Of a stretch of DNA of 64,000 nt, positions 1 through 11,129 are shown in pieces. Both the position numbers and the translations under genes were made by a program. Each line of letters starts with the position of its first letter. Position 1 is the first letter of the stretch. Under the pieces are notes generated by a model, which was not told where the DNA came from, made no database searches, and saw only the letters and a list, made by a program, of their open reading frames with translations. This DNA comes from Mauremys mutica (lineage: Eukaryota; Chordata; Testudines; Geoemydidae): the NCBI RefSeq assembly GCF_020497125.1, contig NC_059077.1, positions 23,072,840 to 23,136,839 of the forward strand. The letters run 5' to 3'.

Positions 1-202
1 GGCAGTTACAGAAGAAGGGGGTAACAAAAATAGGATGTGCACAATTTTCAGCCAGTCAGGAATACTAATCACATGTATGAAGTTTTTGAATTGTACATTC
101 AGAGCATATATCCTCAAAGAGTGTTATTCTACCAGGACCACGACTGACTCCAACAGTTGTAAGTTAATTAGTAACAACTAATACCACAGGTAGAGTCAGT
201 CT

Positions 203-544
203 TTAAGAGTAGCAGGGCTGGCACATCGAATCTGGGTGATGAACTCCACAGGGTTCCCAGTCAGCTGTCACCACCCTGTTCCCATCCAGCAGCTCACTAC
301 TACTAACGGAGCAGAAGAGACCATGAAACCTGAAGTTACATCCTGGGTCGAATGCTGTAGCTATCTTTAGAAATCTCACATTGGTGCCTTCTTTGCATTG
401 TTTCAAATTTGCAGTGAAAGTGTTCTTAAAATGAACAATATGTGCTGAGTCATCATCCAAGACTGCTATAACATGATATATATGGCAGAATGTGGGTAAA
501 ACAGAGCAGGAGACATACAATTCTCCCACAGGGAATTCAGTCAC
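203..544 (-). pseudogene. hAT transposase fragment (ZBED-like, central part)
   Basis: A minus-strand frame of 113 codons resembles the central part of ZBED-type hAT transposases. The stretch with DSAHIV, FKNTFTANLKQ and LKIATAFDPG matches the family pattern of a phenylalanine-lysine segment followed by an ATALDPRFK-type block. The catalytic regions before and after it are absent, and the end after the DPG block no longer resembles the family, so this is a relic. The next recognisable hAT piece (from about 590) reads on the other strand, so the two are not one collinear gene. Confidence 0.5.
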
Positions 545-587
545 AAATTTAATTAATGCTTCATTTTTTTAAAAAGAGTGCATCAGC

Positions 588-1440
588 ATGGAAGCATGTC
601 CTCTGGAAAGATGGCCAAAGCATGAAGAGGCATATGAATCTTTAACTCATCTGGCACATAAATATCTTGCGATGCTGGCTACAACAGTGCCATATGAACG
701 CTTGTTCTCACTTTCAGGTGAAACTGTAATTAAGTGGGCAGTATTACCTCCCATAATGTAAACAAACTTGTTTCTCTTAGCGATTGGACAAACAAGAAGT
801 AGGACTGAATGGTAGGGGCATCTCCAGGCCCCAGCATGCCAAGCGCGTGCTTGGGGCGGCATGCCGCGGGGGGCAGTCTGCCGGTCACCGGGAGGGCGGC
901 AGACGGCTCCGGTGGACCTCCCGCAGGCGTGCGCCTGCGGGAGGTCCACCGGAGCCACCTGCCGCCCTCCTGGCGACCGGCAGAGCGCCCCCAGCGGCAT
1001 GCCGCCGTGCTTGGGGCGGCGAAATGTCTAGAGCCACCCCTGCTGAATGGACTTGTAGGCTCTAAAGTGTTACTTTTTTTTGTTTTCGAAAGCACTTCTG
1101 TAACAAAAAACTCTACAGTTGTAAGTTGCACTTTCATTATAGAGATTGCACTACAGAACTTGTGTGAGGTGAATTGAAAAATACTATTTCTTTTGTTTAT
1201 CATTTTTACAATGCAAATATTTGTAATAAATAATATTATAAAGTGAGCAGTATACACTTTGTATTCTGTGTTGTAATTGAAGTTGATATATTTGAAAATG
1301 TAGAAAAACATCAAAAAATATTTAATAAATTTCAATTGGTATTCTAGTGTTTAACAGTGCGATTAAAAATTATTCATGATTAATCGTGATTAATTTTTTA
1401 GTTATTTGCATGAGTTAACTGCAATTAATTGATAGCCTTG
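588..1440 (+). mobile_element. hAT element 3' part with dimerisation domain, interrupted
   Basis: From about 590 to 747 the plus strand translates to the hAT C-terminal dimerisation signature: ERWPKHEEAY, then LAHKYLAMLATTVPYERLFS. This corresponds to the family W...LA.KYL.I.ATSVPSER.FS block. The AT-rich sequence after it runs to about 1440 and ends in repeated GATTAATCGTGATTAA-like motifs and a TTGATAGCC terminus, as in the 3' end of a vertebrate hAT family. No upstream transposase is collinear. A foldback MITE sits in the 3' non-coding part (813-1042). Confidence 0.6.
813..1042. mobile_element. GC-rich foldback hAT MITE
   Basis: A 230-bp GC-rich element is flanked by a perfect 8-bp target duplication, CTGAATGG (805-812 and 1043-1050), as expected of hAT elements. 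Ends are TAGGGGC... and ...CCACCCCTG. The interior folds back on itself: 25-bp perfect arms at 905-929 and 932-956 are separated by 2 bp, and the outer arms pair imperfectly. It carries no transposase and lies inside the 3' part of another hAT copy. Long frames across it on both strands are a by-product of GC richness and the palindrome. Confidence 0.88.
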
Positions 1441-1555
1441 GAAAATATAGATCTAAGCAACTTGCCCATGGCAAGCTCAAAGAGTGGAAATAGAACTAAG
1501 AAGTCTTATTTGCCACTTCCTTTACTGCAGATGACAATATCTTGAAGAACAGGAG

Positions 1556-1608
1556 CAGGAACAGGAGTACTTGTGGAACCTTAGAGACTAACAAATTTAT
1601 TTGAGCAT
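1556..1608 (-). repeat. Penelope-associated repeat fragment
   Basis: A short match to the repeat also present at 51868-51967, in the opposite orientation here: the CTTGTGG, ACCTTAGAGACTAACAAATT and TTTGAGCAT blocks are shared. The part that would carry the hammerhead-like core is missing. No target duplication was found. Confidence 0.45.
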
Positions 1609-2639
1609 ATTAACAATACTTAACAAATTAAGTGTTCTGGAGCAGGAACATACACTGAACTTTTCTTTCAGATGAATGCTCTAAACTACTCTAAACATTA
1701 AAAAAATGTTAACAATTGTGTCAGGTAGTTGGTGTCTATCTCCAGCAATTATTTCCTGCCAGTATGTTCAGATTTTTCTTGTCAATATAAAATTAACTTG
1801 TCATTCACATCCACAACACTGCTGAATGTTTTACTCATTAAAAACCTGTTACTAAAAGATACCATTTCATTTTAATATGCTGTCTAACAGCACTAGTCTT
1901 TTCTTGCTACAAGTCTTGCCAGCAAAAAAAAAATTGACTGATATAAGACTATTTCCTGAGTGAATTACTGGGGAAGTATGCTAATTAATTTGCTTTTCTG
2001 TTTTTATCAAGAACCAGAATTCGAGAGGATATGGCTTCCAATAGAATTTTAGACTTCTATGGATCCAGGCATAATTTGTTACATTTAAATGGCAGGTTAA
2101 GTGTTCTGGATGTGCTCACAGTAGGCAGAGGGGCCATTCATTACAGCTGAGATCCATCTGACCAACACATGGTCTCTGAGATAAATGAACAAAGTTATAC
2201 TGGTACTTTAACACATCTGAAAAAATGTCTCATAAACTTTAGACCACAGTGACTGCTAAGACAGATTTAATTAGTTGATTTTAATATTACACACTTGCAA
2301 AAGAGATTAGAAACCTAAATCTTAAACAAAGTGACCATGTAAAATAGCACAATTTTGTTCAACAGACCCATTCCTTTTGTGTATTCAGGTTACATCTGCT
2401 TATGTTACCAATCACAATAATTATTTTGTAAAAGTTTTGTTAGTACTGTGGAATCAATATAGCTCTGAAAAGAATGCTGGCTTCTACTCAGGACCACGCA
2501 TCGTCAATAGGATTATTAACTAATTGCTAATTACTGAATCGTTATCACTGCTGATGCATAAAATAGATAGCCTTGCCTGACTTCCATATTCCAGTCTGAG
2601 TTGGTAGGGTTGGCATTTAGGAAAAATCACATTTATTAC
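1609..2639. other. No recognisable feature
   Basis: AT-rich non-coding sequence with short A tracts. No conserved coding segment or repeat ends were recognised. Confidence 0.5.
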
Positions 2640-3300
2640 ATTAGGCCTGGATCTACAAACAAAGGTACTTAGGTGCCTAACCCCCAGGTTTATGAACCTA
2701 AATGCCACTTTTGGTGCTACTGCGATCCACCAAACTCCCCCTCACCTAACCCTATAGGCACCTAAACTCACTTGGCACCTACAGTAAAAATTCCCTAGGC
2801 ACACGTGTCACTACCCCACTCTAGGCCTCCAGATGCCTATCTTCTGCCTAAGCCCCAGAGTGATCCATGAACAGGGGGAAGATGGGTGTTTGGCCACCTA
2901 ATTCATGTGATCCAGTAGGTGTGCCTATCTCCACTCAAAACAGCCAAGGGGGAGGGAGACCTCCCTTACAATCTTTAGCCCACTGCTTACGTTAGTCACC
3001 CACAATGTGGGAGACCACCAGTTCATGCTCCTCCTCTGTCTAAGGGGAAGTGATTTGAACAGGGATCTGCCACCACTCAGGTGAGTGCCCTCGCCACTGG
3101 GCTAGAGAATAAGTCTCACTTTCTGGTCCAATATTTAATTAAAGTGGAACAACTTCCATCGGAGAGATTGAGGGAGACCCACATCAGAATATCCCACAGT
3201 CCAGTGGTTAGACTAGCACTGTCCAAACACAGAGTAGCAAGTAGTCCCTGCCCTGAAGATCTTGCAATCCAACTAGACCAAACAGACCCAGGATCGGGGG
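2640..3300. repeat. Old turtle interspersed repeat, unclassified
   Basis: Holds the recurrent TTAGGTGCCTAA-like inverted words, then paired segments reading like GTGAGTGCCCT...CCACTGGGCTAGAG and, inverted, CCAGTGGTTAGAC, which form a tRNA-like or foldback repeat common in reptile genomes. Near 3246 a TCCCTGCCCTGAAGATCTTG block recalls a widespread vertebrate repeat. Boundaries are vague and no target duplication was seen. Confidence 0.4.
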
Positions 3301-4340
3301 AAGCAGCGTAACGATGCAATGGCAGCAAACATTATGCGTGTTCTATACTTTGGGGGCGGAATTATTTGGGAGGGGATAAGATAAATGGAAAGAAAAGCAA
3401 AGGGAACAGGGATATTGAAGGGAAAAGCAGGCGGGGGCAGGGCAGGGGAGGAAGGAGAAGAGGGGGCAGGTATGGAATGAAGCTGAGATGAAGAGTCTGT
3501 AGCAGATGGGGGATTGGCGCAAAGAGCAGTTTAGCACACACAGAGAAAGTCCAGTCAAAACTGCAGAAAATCCTCTAACATCAGTGTCTTTAGGTTCTTG
3601 CTTAAGCCGTTTCTGCAGCTGGAGTCTCTGGTTGACTCCTCTCTGCAGTTTCTGTCCTCTGAGGCCTCATGGTGGTGGGGAGGGGAGATGCCAGGTGGTT
3701 CCTAGGGTCCCCAGAGGGGGACTCTCCCCTGTGAAGTTCTGGGTCTGGGAGGAGCTGGGAATGGCCTTGAATCGGAACTATTTAACCCCCCTCTCCACCG
3801 TGCAGCTGTCCCTGCTTGAGCTGCTTCTGCATCTGTATCTGCTCCTACCAGCTTGGTTTTACTTGCAAAAGGAGCGAATTTTGTCTGAAAGTCATTGTGA
3901 ACAAAGATCGAACCCCATGATGCCATTTTTAGGTAGACCCTTTTCAGAGAAGAATTGTTTCCAAATGCTTTCTCTGAAAAGTAAATGGGATCATTTTAAG
4001 TGACGTCGATGTTCCTGAATGTTATTACCACACACTGCAATTGCACAGATTTTCCACTGTTGAATCCTTATTCTATTTCCTCTCCTGCCCATACAAACAT
4101 AACACTACGTTAAACAGTTTACCTTTATCGGGCACAAAGGGCAAGCATACAATTTTCTCCTGAAAAACTCTATCATCATAAGCCAAAGAGTGCCCAGAAG
4201 GTAATCAAACAAGACAAAGCCAATCAGCTGAGAGGGGGAAGCATCAATCACATATTTGATAGGCATTAGTGGAAACTAAAGAAGGGTCTCTGCAGTAGGT
4301 CCTGTGGGAGAGAACCAGCCATGCAGTTTCATTTAGAAAT
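3301..4340. other. No recognisable feature
   Basis: Purine-rich tract near 3370-3480 followed by unremarkable sequence. Open frames on both strands here lack any family resemblance. Confidence 0.45.
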
Positions 4341-5150
4341 TCAAACTAATGGGCATATGTCCGCAAGATGGCCAAAAAGTGTAAGATGCCATCTGCGGAC
4401 AATGGCCCAGGTAATCTGTAGACCAGAGCTACCGTAAACATCTGCATTACAAATGAAGTCATTCCACTTTATGCCCAATATATGACATTGGCATTTTGTG
4501 TGGAAAGCCTCCAGCTTTGCCCAGTCTGAGCAGTATGTTTCGCAGCCATACAACGGTATGGAGAGGATACAGCTCGAATAGATCTGGAACTTGGTTGTTG
4601 TGCTGAGATGATGTTGATTCCATATTCTTTGTAAACGACCCACGGCAGACATTGTGATGCCAATCTGATGGAGACCCTCCATGTGAAAGTTGGAGGAACT
4701 GGTGAGTATAGAGCCCAAATACCAAAAGCTGGAGACTGCTACAAACAGTTTCATTATTCAAAGAGCTTGCAGTCACGGGTGGACCTGATCCTAGATTTTG
4801 CTGCTTTGTCTTTGGCCACGAAACATGGAGGCCAACCTTAGCCAGCTCCTCTTCCATTTGCTGGAGTGCCTTGTGAAACCTGTTGGGGCTCTGTACTAGA
4901 AGAACAATGTCATCAGCATAGTCTGAGAGCAAGAGATCACCAGTCTTAATGCCGATGGACCTGATGGATGCTTCCCATGCCATTACCTGACAAAAAAGTG
5001 CAGGGACCAAGACACAGCCTGCCTGACACCAGATACCAATTTAAAAGGTGCTGACATCTGACTCCCCAGACATATATGGGCAGTGGTTCTATTACAAAGT
5101 TCTCTAATCAAGTCCAGCAGAGTGGTAGGGTTCATTACTAATGTTTTAAA
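4341..5150 (-). pseudogene. LINE reverse transcriptase relic (YADD box)
   Basis: Two overlapping minus-strand frames together read as the second half of a non-LTR reverse transcriptase. In order: a VSGVRQ block (family GVRQG-type motif, about 5030), an LFCQVMAWEAS segment, the catalytic YADD in LLSDYADDIVLL, a PKTKQQNLG segment, then the thumb-like FWYLGSIL, RLQRIWNQHHLSTTTKFQIYS and ILSIPLYGCET blocks, and a LGIKWNDFI segment. Frame changes and stops break it, and the endonuclease and first RT motifs are absent. The LYGCET and LGIKW words are typical of RT C-termini in several APE-type LINE clades; I cannot assign the clade. Confidence 0.7.
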
Positions 5151-5324
5151 TCCAACTGACCATGAATGTTTGTTACCTGTGCCTTGATATACTGTTCATT
5201 TATGTAAAAAAAAAATTCACATGCCCTTCCCAGCCCCATCCCCATCCCCTCCAACACAGTATGTGATAAAAGGTAAAGGGGAATGGATGGATGTCCTTTC
5301 TTAGAAATGGGACTGAACCAAAGC

Positions 5325-5480
5325 CCTCAGTCAAAATAAAATGGACCTATAAATGAGAAACAATGAAAAATCCTTTTGCATGGTTGTGCAACAGGAATAC
5401 CTACCTGGGATATACTTTGGGGAAGGGCCAGGTTCCACCTCTTAGTGGGTAAAGTCCTGGCCCTCAAACTATGCCCTATC
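5325..5480 (+). pseudogene. Gypsy pol relic, RT to connection, part 1
   Basis: Plus strand, with one frame change, gives YLGYTLGKGQVPPL then VGKVLALKLCPIP, which matches the Ty3/Gypsy block after the RT palm (YLGY...G..P...KV.AI..WP.P). It stops exactly at the left target duplication of a solo LTR and continues at 6153. Confidence 0.65.
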
Positions 5481-5485
5481 CCAAC

Positions 5486-6147
5486 TGTAGCAGGGTGGTT
5501 ACCCACTCCTGCCCTGAGGGGTTTAAAACAGCCCTGGAAGAGGGCTGTGGGAGGAGAAAAGCAGCGAGGCTGATTGGGGGAAACAGCCTCAGCTGGGGGC
5601 CATGCCCCAATCAGGGCCCAGCTGGCTCTATAAAGGCTTGAGCCAGGAGTAAAGGCACACAGGCTCTCTCTGGTCTGAGAGGGAGCAGGGCCTGGCTGCC
5701 TAGCAGAAAGGGTACTAGGAGTGAAGCAGGGCTGGGGAAAGCCAGGGGAGCTCCTGGCTGGCAACTCCCCAGGCTGCAAGGCCTGGTTTAAGGCCTAAAA
5801 GGGTACTGGGTGGTAGAGGAAGGCAGCAGGTCCGAACCCCCTTGCCTGTGATGAGTGGCTTATACTGCAGTCTGCTCCAGGGAGTGGGGCTAGATGGTGA
5901 CTGGCAGTAGCCCAGACTGAGGCGAGGTGGGGTTAGTGGGTGGGGGTTCCCCTGGGTGGGGAGACCCAGAACCTGAGAGTGTGGGGAGGCAGTAACTCAG
6001 AGAAAGGGGCACTAGGGTCCATGAGGGGCACGGGAGCCAGCGGTAAGGCAGATCACCAGCCTGCAGAGGGCGCTCCGGAAGCTGGACGAGCTAATTCCCA
6101 ACAAAGACCAGCAGGAGATGCCGTAGAGGAAATTCTGACCACGTACA
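5486..6147 (+). mobile_element. Solo Gypsy LTR, copy 1
   Basis: A 662-bp solo LTR begins TGTAGCAGGG and ends CGTACA. It is flanked by a perfect 5-bp duplication, CCAAC (5481-5485 and 6148-6152). It contains the promoter-like GGCTCTATAAAGGCTTGAG near 5626-5644, and GACCAGCAGGAGATGCCG near its 3' end. The same family recurs inverted at 41892-42575 and 59080-59717. It interrupts an unrelated-looking Gypsy pol relic. Confidence 0.88.
5628..5640 (+). promoter_or_regulatory. LTR TATA-like box
   Basis: TCTATAAAGGC lies about 145 bp into the LTR, shortly before a GC-rich stretch. This is where a polymerase II promoter of an LTR would be expected. Activity is inferred only. Confidence 0.45.
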
Positions 6148-6152
6148 CCAAC

Positions 6153-6690
6153 CATGAAGAAACAGGTCAGAAGGTTTGGGGGTTTGTGATCTACTACCAC
6201 TGATCTGAACCAATTAAGACAGTAGTGCCAAGAAGGTTCACTGGTCCAAGATCTGCAAAAAGGCCTTTCAGAATTTGAAAGACCACTTGTCAAAAGCCTG
6301 TCCTGTTCAGTCCCAACTTCCCAAAAGAGTTCATTTTGCAGACCAACACCTCATAAGTGGGGCTAGGAGCAGTGTTGTTTCAGGATGTAAATGGAGGGAG
6401 ATGCCCTTTTTTCTATCTGAGCCACAAACTGTTCCCTCAGGAGCAGTCATATTCAGTGATAGAAAAGGAAGGACTGGCAGTGAAATGGGCTGTGGACTCT
6501 CTCCAATATTACTTCCTGGGAAACCCATTTAAGTTTGTCACCAGTCATGCTCCTGGTGGTGGTTAAACGCCATGAAAGACACAAAGCCCTGTCTTATGCA
6601 CCAATGTCTGTCTCTCCAGCCCTATGCCTTCTCCATTCAGCACAGAGCTGGAAAAGCTCATCAGAATAGTGGAGTTTTTTGCGGGGGACA
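6153..6690 (+). pseudogene. Gypsy pol relic, connection and RNase H, part 2
   Basis: Resumes right after the solo LTR: KKQVRRFGGL matches the family TKKQVRAFLGL. Frameshifted AFQNLKDHLSKACPV-like sequence follows. Next comes RNase H with GLGAVLFQDVNGG, YLSHKLFPQEQSYSVIEKE and GLAVKWAVDSLQYYFLGNPF, matching the Gypsy pattern GAVLSQ...ISRKL...Y...EKE.LA..WA...LRYYL.G. It ends with the FSIQHRAGKAHQN block. No integrase follows; an LTR starts about 50 bp downstream. Several stops and shifts make it dead. Confidence 0.75.
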
Positions 6691-6735
6691 ACAATCTACC
6701 TCACATCCCCACATGCCATTTCAAGGGGGAGGTTG

Positions 6736-7198
6736 TGTGATGGGGTATACAAACTCCACCCTGGTCAACAAGGGGTTAAGCCGCTGCTCTAGCCTCTGGG
6801 CTCAGCCAGGCTTGCTCTGCTACACCCGAAAAGCATGTGCAGGCCGCAGGAGGCGTTAGAAGAGGAGCAGAGTAGCTCACTTATAGGTAGACCAAGGAAG
6901 AGAACAGTCCTTCAGCTCCTGAGGGCTGACTGTACGTAGAGATTCCTAGATGAATGCTGCCTGATCCTTGAAAGGGAATCATTTCCCTCTTTCCTATTAA
7001 CTCCGTTTGATTGTTTCCCCTTGTTTTTTGTTCATAGACTTCATTGTTCATAGTTTATAGACCCAACAAGGGGAGAGACCAAGTTGCAGGCCACCGCAGA
7101 GGCAGAGTGACTTTTGGCAGGAGGTACCCAATGGGAAGAGATCTGTTATGCCACATCCAGCCACAAGGAGGCACTAGCAGCGAGTCAACCCCTTCACA
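6736..7198 (+). mobile_element. Gypsy 3' LTR
   Basis: Starts TGTGATGGGG right after a purine-rich tract (AAGGGGGAGGT) that fits a polypurine primer, and ends CCCTTCACA, giving TG...CA ends with TGTGA/TCACA inverted termini. It follows the RNase H relic directly, so it is probably that element's own 3' LTR. Its end region (GAGGCACTAGCAGCGAGTC) resembles the ends of the other LTRs in the window. A related start (TGTGATGGGGTGCC) appears inverted at 23804. Confidence 0.7.
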
Positions 7199-8205
7199 AT
7201 GCCCAGTCTGGGCAGCTCTGCTACTTCTTACCATGGGAAGCAGAGGCATGGCCTGTCCTTACTCTGCGCATCCCTGATACCTATCGCAAGGGGCACTGGC
7301 CTAGCATAATGATGATGCCCCTACCAGGCACACTGTGCATGTGGGGGGAGGTTTTGTGCTAGTTTCTCCCTTGTGCACCCACACGGACAGAAAGTCTGGA
7401 CTAAAATGTTTTTCTGCATAGTAAAATACAATTAATTAAAAACCATGGAAAAGGATGAACAATTCAGTCTTGATTCTTCCAAATGTTTTAATGTCTATTC
7501 TCTTCCAGGGCAGAATAAACGGCACTAGTAATCATGACCTCAATTTTAAATGGCTCCATATGACAATTTAATGAGAACACAAGCCACCAGGCATCATCAG
7601 GCATGAAATGCCTGCCAACTAACTGATGTAATTAACAACGTTAGAGAGAAAAGACCTATCAGGCCAAATTTTCAAAGTGACCTCAAACCTACTTCTAAAG
7701 TTGCATAGCCCAAACTCCTCACCCAACTTCTGTCTGTGCAGTTTTCAGCAAATAAGCTTTTGTGTGCCCAAAAGATCAGTATGTACAAATAAATGGTATT
7801 TGCTTGTGCAAAATTAGGTAGTTGGGGCATATGAAGACTTGCATGTTCCCCAAACTTGCAAATACAGAGTCTGATGCATGCTGCAGCTGGAGGAAATCAT
7901 TGGTATGGGTCAACTGAGAACACTTGGAAAATAAGAACACAAAGGACGTCCTGAAATCTGGGGATACTTCCAATAATTTTCTCCATTTTGGGGAATGGGA
8001 GGAAAAGGTCTGTTTTAGTTGTTAATCAAGAAGATTAATTCCATGAGCGTTTATGGAAAAGTCTATTTGCTTAAGGGGGATTAAACATGCATACACGAGG
8101 TATAAACCATAATTCCATCTTAGACCTGACTAAAATAGACTGTGGTCTAAAGTAAATATATTAATACCCTCTACTCACAAGTAGTACTGAAATTTTGGGC
8201 CTCTG
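7199..8205. other. No recognisable feature
   Basis: Non-coding. Nothing beyond an AT-rich character and short generic repeats was recognised. Confidence 0.45.
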
Positions 8206-8240
8206 GCGCCAATTCAGAAAAGCACTTAAGCTTGTGCTTT
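8206..8240. repeat. Foldback repeat fragment
   Basis: ATTCAGAAAAGCACTTAAGC and TGTGCTTTA are words of the small foldback family seen complete at 12784-12847. The minus-strand CR1 starts immediately after it. Confidence 0.4.
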
Positions 8241-9959
8241 AGAACAAAAGAACATGAGAACTGCCATACTGGGTCAGAACATGGTCCATCTTGCCCAGTG
8301 TCCAGTCTCTGACAGTGGCCCATACCAGAGCTTCAGGAGGACTGTACAGAACAGGGTAATTATAGATTGATCCACCCCTGTCTTCCATACCCAGCTTCTG
8401 GTAGTCAGACGTCTAGAGTCACCCCGAGCATGGGCTTGTATCCCTAGCTATCTTAGCCAATAGCCATTGATAGACCTATCATTCATGAATTTATCCAGTT
8501 TTTTTTAACCTAGTTATACGTTTGGCCATCACAACATCCAATGGCAATGAGTTTCACAACTTAGTTCTCTGTTGTCTGAAAAAATACTGCTTGTTTGCAT
8601 TAAACCTGCTGCCTATTAATTTCATCAGGTGACCTTTGGTTTTTGTAGTATGTGAAAGGGCAAATAACATTTCTCTATTCACTTTTTCCACACCATGCAT
8701 GATTTTATAGACCTCTATCATATTCCCTGCTAGCCCTCTTTTCTAAACTGAACAACCCTAATCTTCTTAGTCTCTCCATATATGGAAGCTGTTCATACCC
8801 TTGGTCATGTTTGTTGCCCCTCTCCAAACCTTTTCCAGTTCCACTATATTTTTTTTTAAATAGGGTGACCAGAATTGGACACCATAGGTATCAGGTCACC
8901 ATGGATTTATATAGTGGCATTATGATATTTTCTGTCTTATTTACTATCCCTTTCCTAACTGTTCCTAGCATACTATTAGCCATTTTGACCATTGCTGTGC
9001 ATTGAGCAGAAGTTTTCAGAGAATTATCCATGGTGATGCCAAGATCTTTTCCTTGGGTGGCAACAGGTAATTTAGAACCTCATCATTGTATATTTGTAGT
9101 TGGGATTATTTTTTCCAGTGTGCATTACTTTGCAGTTATCAACACTGAATTTCATCTGCCATTTTGTTGCCCAGTCACGCGGTTTTGAGAGATCCTTTTG
9201 TAGCTCTTCACAGTCTGCCTGGGACTTAACTATCTTGAGTGATTCTTTTATTGTCTGAAAACTTTGCCACTTCATTGTTCATCCCCTCTTCCAGATCACT
9301 AATGAACATGTTGAACAGCGCAGGTCCCGGTACAGATCCTTGGGGATCCTACTGTTCACTTCTGTCCATTGTGAAAACTGACCATTTATTCCTACCCTTT
9401 CTTTCAAACTGCTTCATGAGAACCTTCCCTCTTATCCCATGGCCACTTAATTTCCTTAAGAGCCTTTGGGGAGAGACCTTGTCAAAGGCTTTTGTGATTA
9501 TCCAAGTACACTATATCGACTGGATCACCCTTATCCACAAGCTTGTTGACTCCCTCAAAAAATTGTAATAGATTGATGAGACAGGACTTCCCTTTACAAA
9601 AGCTGCATGACTTCCCTCAACATCTGTGTCTGATAATTCCGTTCTTTACTCTATTTTCTACCAGTTTGCCAGGTACTGAAGTTTAGTCTCACTGGCCTGT
9701 AATTGCCAGGATCACCACTGGAGTCTCTCTTCTCTCCCCACCCCCACCCCCGCGTGCAAGAGTCAGCATTACATTAGCTAACTCCCAGTCAGCAGGTAAA
9801 GAGGCTGGTTTCAGTGACAAGTCATATACCACAGTTAATATTTCTGCAATTTCATATTTGAGTCCCTTCAGAACTCTTGGGTGAATACCATCCAGTCCTG
9901 GTGACTTATTACTGTTTAGTTTATCAATTTGTTCTAAAACCTCTTCTATTGGCACATCT
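8241..9959 (-). mobile_element. Old CR1 LINE, 3' half
   Basis: Minus-strand CR1: the 3' untranslated part at 8241-8700 (CATACTGGGTCAGA and CCATCTTGCCCAGTGTC words), then the RT C-terminal region, then the palm. Relics include DWATKWQMKFSVDNCKVMHTG at about 9120-9190 (CR1 WA..W.M.FN..KC.V.H.G) and [28 protein letters not shown] at about 9860-9950 (CR1 K.PG.D.IHPRVLK). Many stops are present. It is cut at 9959/9960 by a younger CR1 on the other strand and resumes at 11152. Confidence 0.85.
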
Positions 9960-11057
9960 GTGGATGTGGGGGAAGCAGTGGATGTACTATTTCTGGACTT
10001 TAGCAAAGCTTTTGATACAGTCTCCCACAGTATTCTTGCCAGCAAGTTAAAGAAGTCTGGGCTGGATGAATGGACGGTAAGGTGGATAGAAAACTGGCTA
10101 GATGGTCGGGCTCAACGGGTAGTGATCAATGGTTCCATGTCTAGTTGGCAGCCGGTATCAAGTGGAGTGCCCCAAGGGTCGGTGCTGGGGCCGGTTTTAT
10201 TCAATATCTTCATTAACGATCTGGAGGATGGTGTGGACTGCACCCTTAGCAAGTTTGCAGATGACACTAAACTGGGAGGAGTGGTTGATACGCTGGAGGG
10301 TAGGGCTAGGATACAGAGGGACCTAGACAAATTAGAGGATTGGGCCAAAAGAAATATGATGAGGTTCAACAAGGACAAGTGCAGAGTCCTGCACTTAGGA
10401 CGGAAGAATCCCATGCACTGCTACAGACTAGGGACCGAATGGCTGGGCAGCAGTTCTGCAGAAAAGGACCGAGGGGTAACGGTGGACGAAAAGCTGAATA
10501 TGAGTCAACAGTGTGCCCTTGTTGCCAAGAAGGCTAATGGCATTTTGGGTTGTATAAGTAGGGGCATTTCCAGCAGATCGAGGGATGTGATCATTCCCCT
10601 CTACTCAGCACTGGTGAGGCCTCATTTGGAGTACTGTGTCCAGTTTTGGGCCCCACACTACAAGAAGGATGTGGATAAATTGGAGAGAGTCCAGCGGAGG
10701 GCAACAAAAATGATTAGGGGGCTGGAGCACATGACTTATGAGGAGAGGCTGAGGGAACTGGGATTGTTTAGCCTGCAGAAGAGAAGAATAAGGGGGGATT
10801 TGATAGCTGCTTTCAACTACCTGAAAGGGGGTTCCAAAGAGGATGGATCTAGACTGTTCTCAGTGGTAGAAGATGACAGAACAAGGAGTAATGGTCTCAA
10901 GTTGCAGAGGGGGAGGTTTAGGTTGGACATTAGGAAAAACTTTTTCACTAGTAGGGTGGTGAAGAACTGGAATGGGTTACCTAGGGAGGTGGTGGAATCT
11001 CCTTCCTTAGAGGTTTTTAAGGTCAGGCTTGACAAAGCCCTGGCTGGGATGATTTAG
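9960..11057 (+). CDS. CR1 ORF2 reverse transcriptase, 5'-truncated but open
   Basis: The frame stays open for 365 codons up to a TAG stop. It begins at the truncation point with GTG, not a real start codon. Non-LTR RT motifs are in order: FLDFSKAFD at residues 11-19 (motif A, catalytic D), [11 protein letters not shown] at 68-78 (motif B), FADDTKL at 99-105 (catalytic DD), then the CR1 C-terminus with [36 protein letters not shown] and the [15 protein letters not shown] block. The endonuclease domain and the first RT motifs are missing, so it could not copy itself. Family role: reverse transcription of the LINE RNA at a nicked chromosomal target. Confidence 0.9.
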   Translation: MDVGEAVDVLFLDFSKAFDTVSHSILASKLKKSGLDEWTVRWIENWLDGRAQRVVINGSMSSWQPVSSGVPQGSVLGPVLFNIFINDLEDGVDCTLSKFADDTKLGGVVDTLEGRARIQRDLDKLEDWAKRNMMRFNKDKCRVLHLGRKNPMHCYRLGTEWLGSSSAEKDRGVTVDEKLNMSQQCALVAKKANGILGCISRGISSRSRDVIIPLYSALVRPHLEYCVQFWAPHYKKDVDKLERVQRRATKMIRGLEHMTYEERLRELGLFSLQKRRIRGDLIAAFNYLKGGSKEDGSRLFSVVEDDRTRSNGLKLQRGRFRLDIRKNFFTSRVVKNWNGLPREVVESPSLEVFKVRLDKALAGMI

Positions 11058-11129
11058 TTGGGTTTGGTCCTGCTTTGAGCAGGGGGTTGGACTAGATGAC
11101 CTCCTGAGGTCCCTTCCAACTCTGAGATT

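Noticed and set aside
647..1335. Long frames on both strands across 647-1335
   Set aside because: They run through a GC-rich palindrome, give Arg/Pro/Gly-rich products and cross an element boundary. They are compositional.
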